9,484 nt of DNA from an uncultured Prevotella sp. (GTDB lineage Bacteria; Bacteroidota; Bacteroidia; Bacteroidales; Bacteroidaceae), in contig CAKQXI010000092.1 in assembly GCA_934281565.1 (NCBI GenBank), positions 1-9,484 on the forward strand, read 5' to 3'. A program made the translations under genes and the position numbers. Under the pieces are notes generated by a model that was not told the origin of the DNA, did no database searches, and saw only the letters and a program-made list of their open reading frames with translations. Shown here in pieces: positions 1 through 6,957 of this stretch; within the stretch, counting starts at the first letter, position 1; each line of letters starts with the position of its first letter.

Positions 1-244
1 GTACATGAAGAATCACCCAGAGGCTAACGTTGAGATCAAGGGTTATGCTTCTCCAGAGGGTTCTAAGGAGTTCAACCAGAAGCTTTCTGAGCAGCGTGCT
101 GATGCTGTTAAGACTATCTTGGTTAAGAAGTACAAGATCAAGGCTAATCGTTTGACAACTAAGGGTATGGGCGCAACTGACAAGCTCTTCAAGCAGGTTG
201 AGTTCAACCGTGTATCTACTTTCAATGATAACACAAAGGACTAA
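1..244 (+). CDS. OmpA-like outer-membrane protein, C-terminal end (5' partial)
   Basis: This is the last 81 codons of a gene that begins left of the window; the reading frame is open from base 2 and ends with TAA at 242-244. It encodes the end of an OmpA C-terminal peptidoglycan-binding domain. Visible family features are the NVEIKGYASPEGS strand and turn, the NQKLSEQRADAVK helix with the conserved Leu-Ser-x-x-Arg-Ala-x-x-Val pattern, and a late FNRVSTF strand. In this family the domain sits in the periplasm and holds peptidoglycan while an N-terminal barrel lies in the outer membrane; the barrel is not in the window. The FNRVxTF ending is, from memory, typical of the abundant Bacteroidetes OmpA-like porins such as those of Porphyromonas. 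A terminator follows 25 bases downstream, so the gene is not transcribed with ilvD. An internal Met at base 5 is not the start, because the domain would be cut in two. Confidence 0.88.
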   Translation, partial: YMKNHPEANVEIKGYASPEGSKEFNQKLSEQRADAVKTILVKKYKIKANRLTTKGMGATDKLFKQVEFNRVSTFNDNTKD

Positions 245-269
245 TTGAAAGATAAATACTTGAAATATA

Positions 270-307
270 AAAATCCTCAAGGCTTTTGCCTTGGGGATTT
301 TTTTTTA
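270..307 (+). terminator. Rho-independent terminator after the OmpA-like gene
   Basis: The 13-base arms 271-283 and 288-300 (AAATCCTCAAGGC and GCCTTGGGGATTT) pair around a TTTT loop with one T·G wobble. A run of at least nine T follows. This ends the outer-membrane protein transcript and insulates it from the ilv operon. Confidence 0.93.
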
Positions 308-320
308 TTCATGGGTGTTA

Positions 321-352
321 TTGCTCATTTTTAAGTAAAATGTGTAGTTTTG
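321..352 (+). promoter_or_regulatory. Possible distal promoter for ilvD
   Basis: TAGTTTTG at 345-352 fits the Bacteroidetes -7 consensus TAnnTTTG, and TTG at 321-323 lies 21 bases upstream. The spacing is one base longer than at the four better promoters in this window and the -33 box is weak. If used, it would give ilvD a second, longer leader of about 140 bases that begins with a small hairpin (CGTAA at 362-366 with TTACG at 371-375). The assignment rests on pattern match only. Confidence 0.35.
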
Positions 353-425
353 CTTATAATTCGTAACTTTTTACGGGGTTTAGCTAGCAAAATATGCGAT
401 AATGAGAAAGTTTATGTGAAAATTG

Positions 426-456
426 TTGGATATTACATAATTTCTCAGTATCTTTG
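426..456 (+). promoter_or_regulatory. Promoter of the ilvD-ilvB-ilvN-thioesterase operon
   Basis: TTG at 426-428, a 20-base spacer, and TATCTTTG at 449-456 match the Bacteroidetes housekeeping -33/-7 pattern. Transcription would begin near 461-465, leaving a short AT-rich leader of about 37 bases before the ATG at 500. The promoter lies inside the open frame that extends upstream of ilvD, which decides the ilvD start. Confidence 0.8.
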
Positions 457-499
457 CATCCAATTATATAAATATAAGGATAAAAGATATAAAAACAAT

Positions 500-2302
500 A
501 TGAAACATCCATTAAGAAGTAGCGTCTGTACTGAAGGCAGAAGAATGGCAGGTGCCCGCGCATTGTGGGTTGCTGCAGGTATGAAACATGAGCAGTTCGG
601 TAAACCTATCATCGCTATTGTGAATAGCTTTACCCAATTTGTGCCTGGTCATACCCATTTGCACGAAATCGGTCAGATTGTCAAGAAGGAAATCGAAGCA
701 ATGGGCTGTTATGCAGCCGAATTCAATACGATAGCCATTGATGATGGTATCGCTATGGGACATGACGGTATGCTTTATTCTTTGCCAAGCCGTGATATTA
801 TCGCCGACTCTGTTGAGTATATGGTCAATGCACACAAGGCTGATGCTATGATTTGCATATCCAATTGCGACAAGGTGACCCCCGGTATGTTGATGGCTTC
901 CATGCGATTGAACATTCCTACGGTGTTCTGCTCTGGTGGTCCTATGGAGGCTGGTCGCTGGAATGGTGAGAACGCCGACTTGATTACAGCTATGATTAAG
1001 GGTGCTGATAAGAGTGTGAGTGACGAGGAAATGACCAAGATTGAGCAGTGTGCTTGTCCGGGTTGTGGTAGTTGCTCTGGTATGTTCACCGCCAATTCCA
1101 TGAACTCGCTCACTGAGGCAATAGGCTTGAGTCTTCCTGGCAATGGTACGATCTTGGCTACTCATAAGAACCGTATCCAGCTTTTCAAGGATGCAGCTCG
1201 TCAGGTAGTAAAGAATGCTTTTGCTTATTATGAAGACGGTGATGAGAGCGTTTTGCCTCGTAATATTGCAACCCGTGATGCTTTCTTGAATGCCATGACC
1301 CTTGATATTGCCATGGGTGGCAGTACCAATACTGTGCTCCACTTGTTGGCTGTGGCTCAAGAAGCAGGTGCTGACTTCAAGATGGAAGACATAGACCAGT
1401 TGAGTCGCAGGGTTCCTTGCCTCTGCAAGTTGTCGCCTAATACCCAGAAATATAGCGTTCAGGAGTGCAACCGTGCAGGTGGTATCTTAGGTATCCTTAA
1501 TGAACTCAATAAGGGCGGTTTGATTCATGGTGATGTAAAGCGAGTGGATGGCAAGACACTTGGTGAACAGATGAAGAAATATGATATTACAGGAAGTCAG
1601 ATAGATGTAGAGGCAGACCGTATTTACCACTCTGCTCCAGGTAGAAAGTTCTCTACTGTGATGGGTAGTCAGGATGCTCAATGGGAGAGTCTTGATACCG
1701 ACCGTGAGAATGGTTGTATCCGTGACCTTCAGCATGCTTACACCAAGGATGGAGGTCTTGCCGTTCTCTTTGGTAATATAGCACAAAATGGTTGTGTAGT
1801 AAAGACAGCAGGTGTAGATTCCGCACTCTGGCATTTCGAGGGGCCAGCCGTATGCTTCGACTCTCAAGAAGATGCCTGTGAGGGTATCCTTGGAGGAAAA
1901 GTAAACTCAGGCGATTGCGTAGTGATTACACATGAGGGACCTAAGGGAGGTCCTGGTATGCAAGAGATGCTTTATCCTACCTCTTACATCAAGAGCCGTC
2001 ATCTTGGCAAGGAGTGCGCTTTGATAACGGATGGTCGTTTCTCTGGTGGTACATCAGGCTTAAGCATTGGTCATATCTCCCCAGAAGCAGCGGCAGGTGG
2101 CAATATCGGCAAGATAAAGGATGGCGACATCATTGTCATTGACATCCCAAGCCGTAGTATCAACGTGAAGTTGAGCGATGAGGAATTGGCAGCTCGCCCA
2201 CAACAGCCATTGAAGCGAAACCGTGTGGTTAGCAAGGCTTTGCGTGCATACGCACAGAGCGTAAGCTCAGCAGACAAGGGCGGTGTTAGAGTTATTGAAT
2301 AG
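500..2302 (+). CDS. ilvD: Dihydroxyacid dehydratase
   Basis: IlvD removes water from 2,3-dihydroxy-isovalerate and -methylvalerate to give the 2-keto acids of valine and isoleucine, the third shared step of the pathway, in the cytoplasm. The 600-residue product is close to the usual 600-620. Iron-sulfur and metal-site motifs of the IlvD/Edd family are present: NTIAIDDGIAMGHDGM (76-91), ISNCDKVTPGM with Cys123, and CPGCGSCSGMFTANSMN with Cys192 in the second cluster motif (186-202). The C-terminal swivel domain carries GRFSGGTSGLSIGHISPEAA. The frame is open back to a TTG at 350, but the promoter at 426-456 lies in that extension and conserved sequence starts at MKHPLRSS, so ATG 500 was chosen. 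It is first in a tight operon, 14 bases ahead of ilvB. Its labile cluster makes this step oxygen-sensitive in known members, which suits an anaerobe. Confidence 0.97.
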   Translation: MKHPLRSSVCTEGRRMAGARALWVAAGMKHEQFGKPIIAIVNSFTQFVPGHTHLHEIGQIVKKEIEAMGCYAAEFNTIAIDDGIAMGHDGMLYSLPSRDIIADSVEYMVNAHKADAMICISNCDKVTPGMLMASMRLNIPTVFCSGGPMEAGRWNGENADLITAMIKGADKSVSDEEMTKIEQCACPGCGSCSGMFTANSMNSLTEAIGLSLPGNGTILATHKNRIQLFKDAARQVVKNAFAYYEDGDESVLPRNIATRDAFLNAMTLDIAMGGSTNTVLHLLAVAQEAGADFKMEDIDQLSRRVPCLCKLSPNTQKYSVQECNRAGGILGILNELNKGGLIHGDVKRVDGKTLGEQMKKYDITGSQIDVEADRIYHSAPGRKFSTVMGSQDAQWESLDTDRENGCIRDLQHAYTKDGGLAVLFGNIAQNGCVVKTAGVDSALWHFEGPAVCFDSQEDACEGILGGKVNSGDCVVITHEGPKGGPGMQEMLYPTSYIKSRHLGKECALITDGRFSGGTSGLSIGHISPEAAAGGNIGKIKDGDIIVIDIPSRSINVKLSDEELAARPQQPLKRNRVVSKALRAYAQSVSSADKGGVRVIE

Positions 2303-2316
2303 TAAACGAAAGATAA

Positions 2317-4032
2317 ATGGCAAAAGAAGTTATTACAGGATCGGAGGCATTGATGCGCTCCTTGCATAATGAGGGTGTAAAGACCATATTTGGTTATCCG
2401 GGAGGCTCTATTATGCCTGTGTTTGACTCTCTGTATGGTTACACACGAGGAGAGAAGAAGATGTTTGATCACATCTTGGTACGTCACGAGCAGGCTGCTG
2501 CTCACGCTGCTCAAGGTTATGCACGAGTCAGTGGCGAAGTGGGCGTTACCTTGGTGACAAGTGGTCCTGGTGCTACTAATACATTGACGGGCATAGCTGA
2601 TGCCATGATGGATTCTACACCTATCGTGGTTATTGCTGGTCAGGTGGGTGTGGGTGCTTTGGGTACCGATGCTTTTCAGGAAGTAGATCTTGTAGGTGTG
2701 GCTCAGCCTATTACGAAATGGGCTTATCAGATACGCCGTCCTGAAGATGTTGCATGGGCTGTTAGCCGTGCTTTCTATATAGCAAGAAGTGGTCGTCCTG
2801 GTCCTGTGGTGCTCGACTTCCCTAAGAATGCGCAGGTGGGTACTTGCGAATGGGAGCCAGTGAAATGTGACAAGGTTTGCTCTTATGAGCCTTATCCGAA
2901 GATTGACGAGAAAGCCATAGCAGAGGCTGCCGAACTCATCAATAACGCCAAGAAGCCTTTCGCCTTGGTAGGTCATGGCGTGGAACTGGGAGGTGCGCAT
3001 AATGAGTTGCTCGAGTTCTTGGAAAAGGCAGATATACCTGCTGGTCGTACCTTATTAGGACTTTCCGCCCTTGCCACCGACCATCCTTTGGATATGGGTA
3101 TGTTGGGTATGCACGGTTCTTATGCTACCAACATGAAGACACAGGAATGTGATGTGCTCATCGCCATCGGTATGCGTTTCAGCGACCGTATCACAGGTGT
3201 TCCGTCCAAGTATGCTCCACAGGCGAAGATTATTCATCTGGATATTGACCGGGCTGAGATAGACAAGATTATCAAGACAGATGTAGCAGTGGTAGGTGAC
3301 TGTAAGCAAACTTTACCAGCTATTACCCGATTGTTGAAGAAGAACGACCATCAAGAGTGGATTGCTTCTTTCGAGGAATATCGCAAACAGGAACAAGAAA
3401 AGGTTATCGAGAAAGATATTCATCCTACCGAAGGACCTCTCTTGATGGGTGAGGTGACAAATGTTGTGACTGAGGCAACCAACAATGAGGCGGTCCTTGT
3501 CAATGATGTAGGTCAGAACCAGATGATAAGTAGTAGGTATTTCAAGTTTACGAAGAAATTGTCTATCGTCACCAGTGGTGGCTTCGGAACAATGGGCTTT
3601 GGCTTGCCAGCAGCCATCGGTGCTACATTTGGTGCACCAGACCGTACAATATGTTGCTTCTTTGGTGATGGTGGCTTCCAGATGAACATTCAGGAGTTGG
3701 GTACTATCATGGAGCAGCAGGCACCTGTGAAAATGATATTGCTCAACAACAACTACTTGGGTAATGTAAGACAGTGGCAAGATCTCATGTTTGGTGGTCG
3801 CTATTCGTTCACCCACATGATGAACCCTCACTATGCCGAGATAGCCAAGGCGTATGGCATCCCATACGATGTGGTCATCGACCGCAAGGACTTGAAGGCA
3901 AAGGTCGAGAAGATGATAGCTACCAAGGGGCCTTATCTCTTGGAGTGCGCCATCAAGGAGAAAGAGGATATTGTGCCGATGACATTGCCAGGCAAGAGCG
4001 TGGAGGAAATGCAACTCGAACTCAATTATTAA
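2317..4032 (+). CDS. ilvB: Acetohydroxyacid synthase large (catalytic) subunit
   Basis: This is the thiamine-diphosphate enzyme that joins two pyruvates to 2-acetolactate, or pyruvate and 2-ketobutyrate to 2-aceto-2-hydroxybutyrate, the committed step of branched-chain amino-acid synthesis. The 571 residues match the family (about 560-590). In order: the PYR domain (about 5-165) with GYPGGSIMPVFD and the catalytic glutamate Glu58 in RHEQAAAHAAQGYAR; the central FAD-binding-type domain (about 190-330) with IGMRFSDRITG; and the PP domain (about 365-540) with the cofactor motif FGDGG at 449-453, continuing to LLNNNYLGNVRQWQ. No disruption is visible. It follows ilvD by 14 bases and precedes its regulatory subunit ilvN by 11, so the holoenzyme subunits are made together. 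Whether this is called ilvB, ilvI or ilvG by orthology cannot be decided here; the function is clear. Confidence 0.97.
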   Translation: MAKEVITGSEALMRSLHNEGVKTIFGYPGGSIMPVFDSLYGYTRGEKKMFDHILVRHEQAAAHAAQGYARVSGEVGVTLVTSGPGATNTLTGIADAMMDSTPIVVIAGQVGVGALGTDAFQEVDLVGVAQPITKWAYQIRRPEDVAWAVSRAFYIARSGRPGPVVLDFPKNAQVGTCEWEPVKCDKVCSYEPYPKIDEKAIAEAAELINNAKKPFALVGHGVELGGAHNELLEFLEKADIPAGRTLLGLSALATDHPLDMGMLGMHGSYATNMKTQECDVLIAIGMRFSDRITGVPSKYAPQAKIIHLDIDRAEIDKIIKTDVAVVGDCKQTLPAITRLLKKNDHQEWIASFEEYRKQEQEKVIEKDIHPTEGPLLMGEVTNVVTEATNNEAVLVNDVGQNQMISSRYFKFTKKLSIVTSGGFGTMGFGLPAAIGATFGAPDRTICCFFGDGGFQMNIQELGTIMEQQAPVKMILLNNNYLGNVRQWQDLMFGGRYSFTHMMNPHYAEIAKAYGIPYDVVIDRKDLKAKVEKMIATKGPYLLECAIKEKEDIVPMTLPGKSVEEMQLELNY

Positions 4033-4043
4033 AAACATATAAG

Positions 4044-4586
4044 ATGATGGATGATAATAAGAAATTATATACGTTGCTCGTTTACTCTGAGAACATTGCT
4101 GGTATCTTGAACCAGATTACAGCTGTGTTCACACGTAGACAGATAAACATTGAGAGCTTGAATGTGTCTGCCAGCAGCATCAAGAATATCCATAAGTATA
4201 CCATCACGGTATGGAGCGATGAGGAGCAGATAGAGAAGATCAACAAGGCAATCGAGAAGAAGATAGATGTGGTAAAGAGTGACTATTATACGGATGACCA
4301 ACTCTTTATCCATGAGGTGGCTCTCTTTAAGATTGCCACCCCTGTGTTGCTTGAAAATCCAGAGGTGTCACGCTGCATCCGTAAGCATGATGCCCGTATG
4401 ATGGAGGTAAACCCAACTTACAGTACTGTGCTCTTGGCAGGACTGACGGAGGACATAGCCGACTTATTTCATCAGCTCAATGGCTTCGGCTGTCTCTTGC
4501 AGTACACTCGTAGCGGTCGCATAGCCGTGACAAGGAGTTTTGATGAGCCAATCTCTGATTATCTGAAGACACAAGGTGATGAATAA
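4044..4586 (+). CDS. ilvN: Acetohydroxyacid synthase small (regulatory) subunit
   Basis: The 180-residue product binds and activates the large subunit and in known members confers feedback inhibition by valine. An ACT domain covers about 7-82: LYTLLVYSENIAGILNQITA followed by the RRQINIESLNVS turn and strand. The second half (about 90-165) is the small-subunit C-terminal domain. The usual N-x-P-G at the effector-binding loop reads N-I-A-G here; Gly20 is kept and the usual proline is Ala19, a change whose effect on valine sensitivity I cannot judge. The start is one of two adjacent ATGs at 4044 and 4047. The frame extends upstream inside ilvB, but that part is not family-like. The gene lies 11 bases after ilvB, and its last 8 bases overlap the start of the thioesterase gene, which indicates translational coupling. 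Confidence 0.95.
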   Translation: MMDDNKKLYTLLVYSENIAGILNQITAVFTRRQINIESLNVSASSIKNIHKYTITVWSDEEQIEKINKAIEKKIDVVKSDYYTDDQLFIHEVALFKIATPVLLENPEVSRCIRKHDARMMEVNPTYSTVLLAGLTEDIADLFHQLNGFGCLLQYTRSGRIAVTRSFDEPISDYLKTQGDE

Positions 4587-5355
4587 GACATTATTAAGTA
4601 AGGTAGGTCGCTATGAGTTCATGGCAGAACCTTTCCATTGTGATTTCTCAAGTCGTCTCTTTATGGGACACTTGGGAAATCATCTTTTAAATGCAGCCGA
4701 TTTCCATAGCAACGACCGTGGTTATGGGATGAGTTATCTCATGCCTCGCCACAAGACATGGGTGTTGAGCCGCCTTGCCATTGAGATGACCGATATGCCA
4801 CGGTCTTATGACAAGTTCTTTGTGGAGACATGGGTGGAGAATGCCATGAAATATTTCACGGCACGTGACTTCAAGATTGTCGGGAAAGATGAACAGGTCC
4901 ATGGCTATGCCAAGAGTGTGTGGGCAATGATAGATACAGATACTCGCCAACCAGTGGATATATTCTCTATCAACGATGGACTTATCAAGGAATATATCGA
5001 TGAGGAAAAAGAGTGTCCGATAGCTGCCAGTTCGAGAGTGAAGATGTCATCGAAGGCAGCGTTTGTCCGTTCCATAGATACTTATTATAGTGATGTGGAT
5101 GTGAATGGACATATCAATTCGGTGAAATATATCGAGCATATCCTTGACCTTTTCGATATAGACTATTTCAAGACCCATCGTTTGCAAAGGCTTGAGATCG
5201 CATACGTGGCAGAGAGTCATCAAGGGGACAAACTCAACTTCTATCAAGAGGAAGTAGGGGAGAACGAATATTGCATAAAGATTACGAAAGTGTGCAAAAA
5301 TAACCCAGAAGAAATGGAAGTTGTAAGGAGTAAGGCTAAATTTATTAAAAACTGA
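4579..5355 (+). CDS. Acyl-ACP thioesterase (FatA/FatB family)
   Basis: The 258-residue protein has the double hotdog layout of the acyl-acyl-carrier-protein thioesterase family, which releases free fatty acids from ACP in the cytoplasm. The first hotdog (about 5-130) includes NAADFHSNDRGYG and a central WVLSRLAIEM strand. The second (about 145-250) carries DVDVNGHINSVKYIEHILD. Asp174, Asn176, His178 and Glu212 reproduce the spacing of the Asp/Asn/His/Glu set that I recall for plant FatB (34 residues between His and Glu), so it should be active. Start: ATG 4579 overlaps the ilvN stop; a GTG one codon upstream is also possible. The location as fourth gene of the ilv operon is the odd point, since the family acts on lipid acyl chains. 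A role with branched or short acyl chains derived from this pathway is a guess. No terminator separates it from ilvC. Confidence 0.9.
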   Translation: MNKTLLSKVGRYEFMAEPFHCDFSSRLFMGHLGNHLLNAADFHSNDRGYGMSYLMPRHKTWVLSRLAIEMTDMPRSYDKFFVETWVENAMKYFTARDFKIVGKDEQVHGYAKSVWAMIDTDTRQPVDIFSINDGLIKEYIDEEKECPIAASSRVKMSSKAAFVRSIDTYYSDVDVNGHINSVKYIEHILDLFDIDYFKTHRLQRLEIAYVAESHQGDKLNFYQEEVGENEYCIKITKVCKNNPEEMEVVRSKAKFIKN

Positions 5356-5363
5356 AAGAAAAA

Positions 5364-5395
5364 TTTGGTGATTTCATTTTAAATCATTACCTTTG
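5364..5395 (+). promoter_or_regulatory. Promoter of ilvC
   Basis: TTTG at 5364-5367, a 20-base spacer and TACCTTTG at 5388-5395 are an excellent match to the Bacteroidetes -33/-7 consensus. It starts 9 bases after the thioesterase stop codon. Transcription would start near 5400-5403, leaving a leader of about 148 bases before the ilvC ATG at 5549. ilvC can therefore be expressed separately from, and in addition to, read-through of the upstream operon. Confidence 0.82.
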
Positions 5396-5424
5396 CACCC
5401 GAATTTAAAAAAGGAATAAACCCA

Positions 5425-5518
5425 GAGCCGCTTTCTTGGATAGATGGTGGACGGATCAAAAGACTTTCTTTGAATAAGTGAGGCTCGCATCCGTATGGAT
5501 AAGTATAACCCGCGGCTC
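5425..5518 (+). promoter_or_regulatory. Candidate structured leader RNA upstream of ilvC
   Basis: GAGCCGC at 5425-5431 and GCGGCTC at 5512-5518 can form a perfect 7-bp long-range stem. Inside it CGGAT (5452-5456) can pair with ATCCG (5489-5493), and a small hairpin can form at about 5457-5472 (CAAAAGA with TCTTTG). GAGCC at 5425-5429 can instead pair with GGCTC at 5482-5486, so two exclusive folds are possible. There is no T-run after the element, so any control would act on translation or stability rather than as a simple terminator. It does not resemble a riboswitch class I can recall. Structure judged by eye only. Confidence 0.4.
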
Positions 5519-5548
5519 CACAACGGTGTCGCACAAAAACTTTTTATT

Positions 5549-6592
5549 ATGGCAGAAATGAATTTCGGTGGCGTAATCGAGACAGTTGTCACCAGTCATG
5601 AATTTTCATTGGAGAAAGCACGTGAAGTATTGAAGAACGAAACTATCGCAGTGATTGGTTATGGTATCCAGGGTCCTGGTCAGGCTTGTAATCTTCGCGA
5701 CAATGGTTTCAATGTCATCGTAGGACAGCGTCAGGGTAAAACCTATGAGAAGTGTCTGAAAGATGGTTGGGTTCCTGGTAAGACTTTGTTCTCTATCGAG
5801 GAAGCCGTTCAGAAAGGTACTATCATCTGTATGTTGCTTTCTGATGCCGGTCAAATCGCCGTTTGGCCAAAGATCAAGCAATATCTTACACCGGGTAAGA
5901 CATTGTACTATTCACATGGTTTCGCTATTAACTGGAGCGATCGCACAGGCGTAATTCCACCAAAGGATATCGATGTCATCATGGTTGCACCTAAGGGCTC
6001 AGGTACTTCTCTCCGCACTATGTTCTGCGAGGGTCGTGGCTTGAACTGCTCTTACGCAGTATATCAGGATGCATCAGGCAAGGCAGAGGAAAAGACCATC
6101 GCATTCGGTATTGGTATCGGTGCAGGTTACTTGTTTAAGACTACATTCCAGCGTGAGGCAACGTCAGACCTTACAGGTGAGCGTGGCTCATTGATGGGTG
6201 CTATCGAGGGCTTGTTGGAGGCACAGTATGACGTGCTTCGTGAGAACGGTCACTCACCATCAGAGGCATTCAATGAGACGGTAGAGGAATTGACCCAGAG
6301 CCTTGGTCCTTTGTTTGGTGCAAAGGGTATGGACTGGATGTATGCTAACTGTTCAACGACAGCTCAGCGTGGTGCTCTTGACTGGGCTCCTCGTTTCCGT
6401 GAGGCTATCAAGCCAGTTATGGAGTGGCTTTACTATTCTGTCAAGACAGGTAATGAGGCTCAGATTTCAATCGACAAGAACTCACAGCCTGATTATCGTG
6501 AGAAGTTGAATGCTGAACTCGAGGCTATGCGCAACAAGGAAATGTGGCAGGCTGGCGTTACAGTACGTAAACTTCGTCCAGAGAACAACTAA
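5549..6592 (+). CDS. ilvC: Ketol-acid reductoisomerase
   Basis: IlvC isomerises and reduces acetolactate and acetohydroxybutyrate with a nicotinamide cofactor and Mg2+, the step between IlvBN and IlvD. The 347 residues fit the short class I form. The N-terminal Rossmann domain has AVIGYGIQGPGQACNLR (34-50) and the cofactor loop VGQRQGKTYEK, followed by YSHGFAINW with the conserved His123 and VAPKGSG (147-152). The C-terminal knotted metal-binding domain carries Asp207 and Glu211 in DLTGERGSLMGAIEG and the helix PSEAFNETVEELTQ. The frame is open upstream to an ATG at 5495, but that 18-residue extension falls in the folded leader and is not family-like, while MAEMNFGG is the usual beginning in Bacteroidales. 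It is preceded by its own promoter and followed by a strong terminator, so it ends the ilv gene group. Confidence 0.96.
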   Translation: MAEMNFGGVIETVVTSHEFSLEKAREVLKNETIAVIGYGIQGPGQACNLRDNGFNVIVGQRQGKTYEKCLKDGWVPGKTLFSIEEAVQKGTIICMLLSDAGQIAVWPKIKQYLTPGKTLYYSHGFAINWSDRTGVIPPKDIDVIMVAPKGSGTSLRTMFCEGRGLNCSYAVYQDASGKAEEKTIAFGIGIGAGYLFKTTFQREATSDLTGERGSLMGAIEGLLEAQYDVLRENGHSPSEAFNETVEELTQSLGPLFGAKGMDWMYANCSTTAQRGALDWAPRFREAIKPVMEWLYYSVKTGNEAQISIDKNSQPDYREKLNAELEAMRNKEMWQAGVTVRKLRPENN

Positions 6593-6616
6593 TTTTTTTC
6601 TCGTACATAATGTTGG

Positions 6617-6652
6617 AAAGGGAATGGTCCGCGAGGGGTCGTTCCCTTTTTT
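6617..6652 (+). terminator. Rho-independent terminator after ilvC
   Basis: AAAGGGAATGGTCC (6617-6630) pairs with the arm ending GGTCGTTCCCTTT, giving a stem of about 14 bp with several G·T wobbles, followed by a T-run to 6652. It lies 24 bases after the ilvC stop codon. Confidence 0.92.
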
Positions 6653-6679
6653 CATGCCTTGGTATTAGCTTGCTTGTAA

Positions 6680-6696
6680 GATGGAGCGTTAAAAAA
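6680..6696 (+). repeat. 17-bp direct repeat, copy 1
   Basis: GATGGAGCGTTAAAAAA here and GATAGAGCGTTAAAAAA at 6941-6957 differ at one of 17 bases and are 261 bases apart. Copy 2 sits 20 bases before the upxY -33 box; copy 1 has no promoter after it. Confidence 0.7.
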
Positions 6697-6795
6697 CACT
6701 TTCAAGGACGTCCAGAAGACCTATCTTGGTAATAAAGAAATGGCAAAGGAGTATGGAAACTTCTAAGGCTAAAAAGGTCTAAAAGTTAAAGGTAA

Positions 6796-6837
6796 AAAGT
6801 ATATTATGTTACTTGCCCAAGTAATATAATATACTTT
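6796..6837. repeat. Long inverted repeat (19-bp arms, 4-base loop)
   Basis: The arms 6796-6814 and 6819-6837 are complementary at 18 of 19 positions around the loop GCCC, so a very stable hairpin or cruciform is possible. There is no T-run after it, so it is not a standard terminator. The outer 11-mer AAAGTATATTA recurs in inverted form at 6827-6837 (within this element) and again at 6849-6859. Confidence 0.9.
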
Positions 6838-6842
6838 GCAAT

Positions 6843-6870
6843 GTATATTAATATACTTTGGAAAGTAATA
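6843..6870. repeat. AT-rich palindrome related to the adjacent inverted repeat
   Basis: GTATATTAATATAC at 6843-6856 is a perfect 14-bp palindrome. It overlaps TAATATACTTT (6849-6859), an exact copy of the 11-mer ending the neighbouring hairpin, and is followed by the inverted, imperfect copy AAAGTAATAT (6862-6871). Confidence 0.75.
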
Positions 6871-6893
6871 TATGGTACAATATAATTATAAAA

Positions 6894-6918
6894 CATTCAA
6901 CACTCAACATTCAACATT
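6894..6918. repeat. Heptamer tandem repeat (CATTCAA)
   Basis: Three and a half copies of a 7-base unit: CATTCAA, CACTCAA, CATTCAA, CATT. One base differs in the second copy. The block is non-coding and lies between the inverted repeat and the upxY promoter. Confidence 0.8.
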
Positions 6919-6940
6919 GTTTGTGGGGTGGCCAAAGTTG

Positions 6941-6957
6941 GATAGAGCGTTAAAAAA
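6941..6957 (+). repeat. 17-bp direct repeat, copy 2
   Basis: GATAGAGCGTTAAAAAA, the partner of the copy at 6680-6696. It lies just upstream of the upxY -33 box, where an A-rich run could act as an upstream promoter element; that role is inference. Confidence 0.7.

Noticed and set aside
350..499. 50-residue N-terminal extension of IlvD from a TTG
   Set aside because: It spans the promoter at 426-456 and is unlike the family; the enzyme begins normally at ATG 500.
512..1360. Long open frame on the - strand opposite ilvD (and similar ones opposite ilvB, ilvN, ilvC)
   Set aside because: They lie wholly opposite highly conserved enzymes, have no family resemblance or promoter, and are expected shadows of the codon usage of the real genes.
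5444..5473. Nine-codon ORF in the ilvC leader as an attenuation leader peptide
   Set aside because: It encodes MVDGSKDFL with no run of Val, Leu or Ile codons, and there is no terminator hairpin with a T-run after it.
5495..5548. 18-residue N-terminal extension of IlvC from an in-frame ATG
   Set aside because: It lies in the paired part of the leader and the usual Bacteroidales start is MAEMNFGG at 5549; use as a minor second start cannot be excluded.
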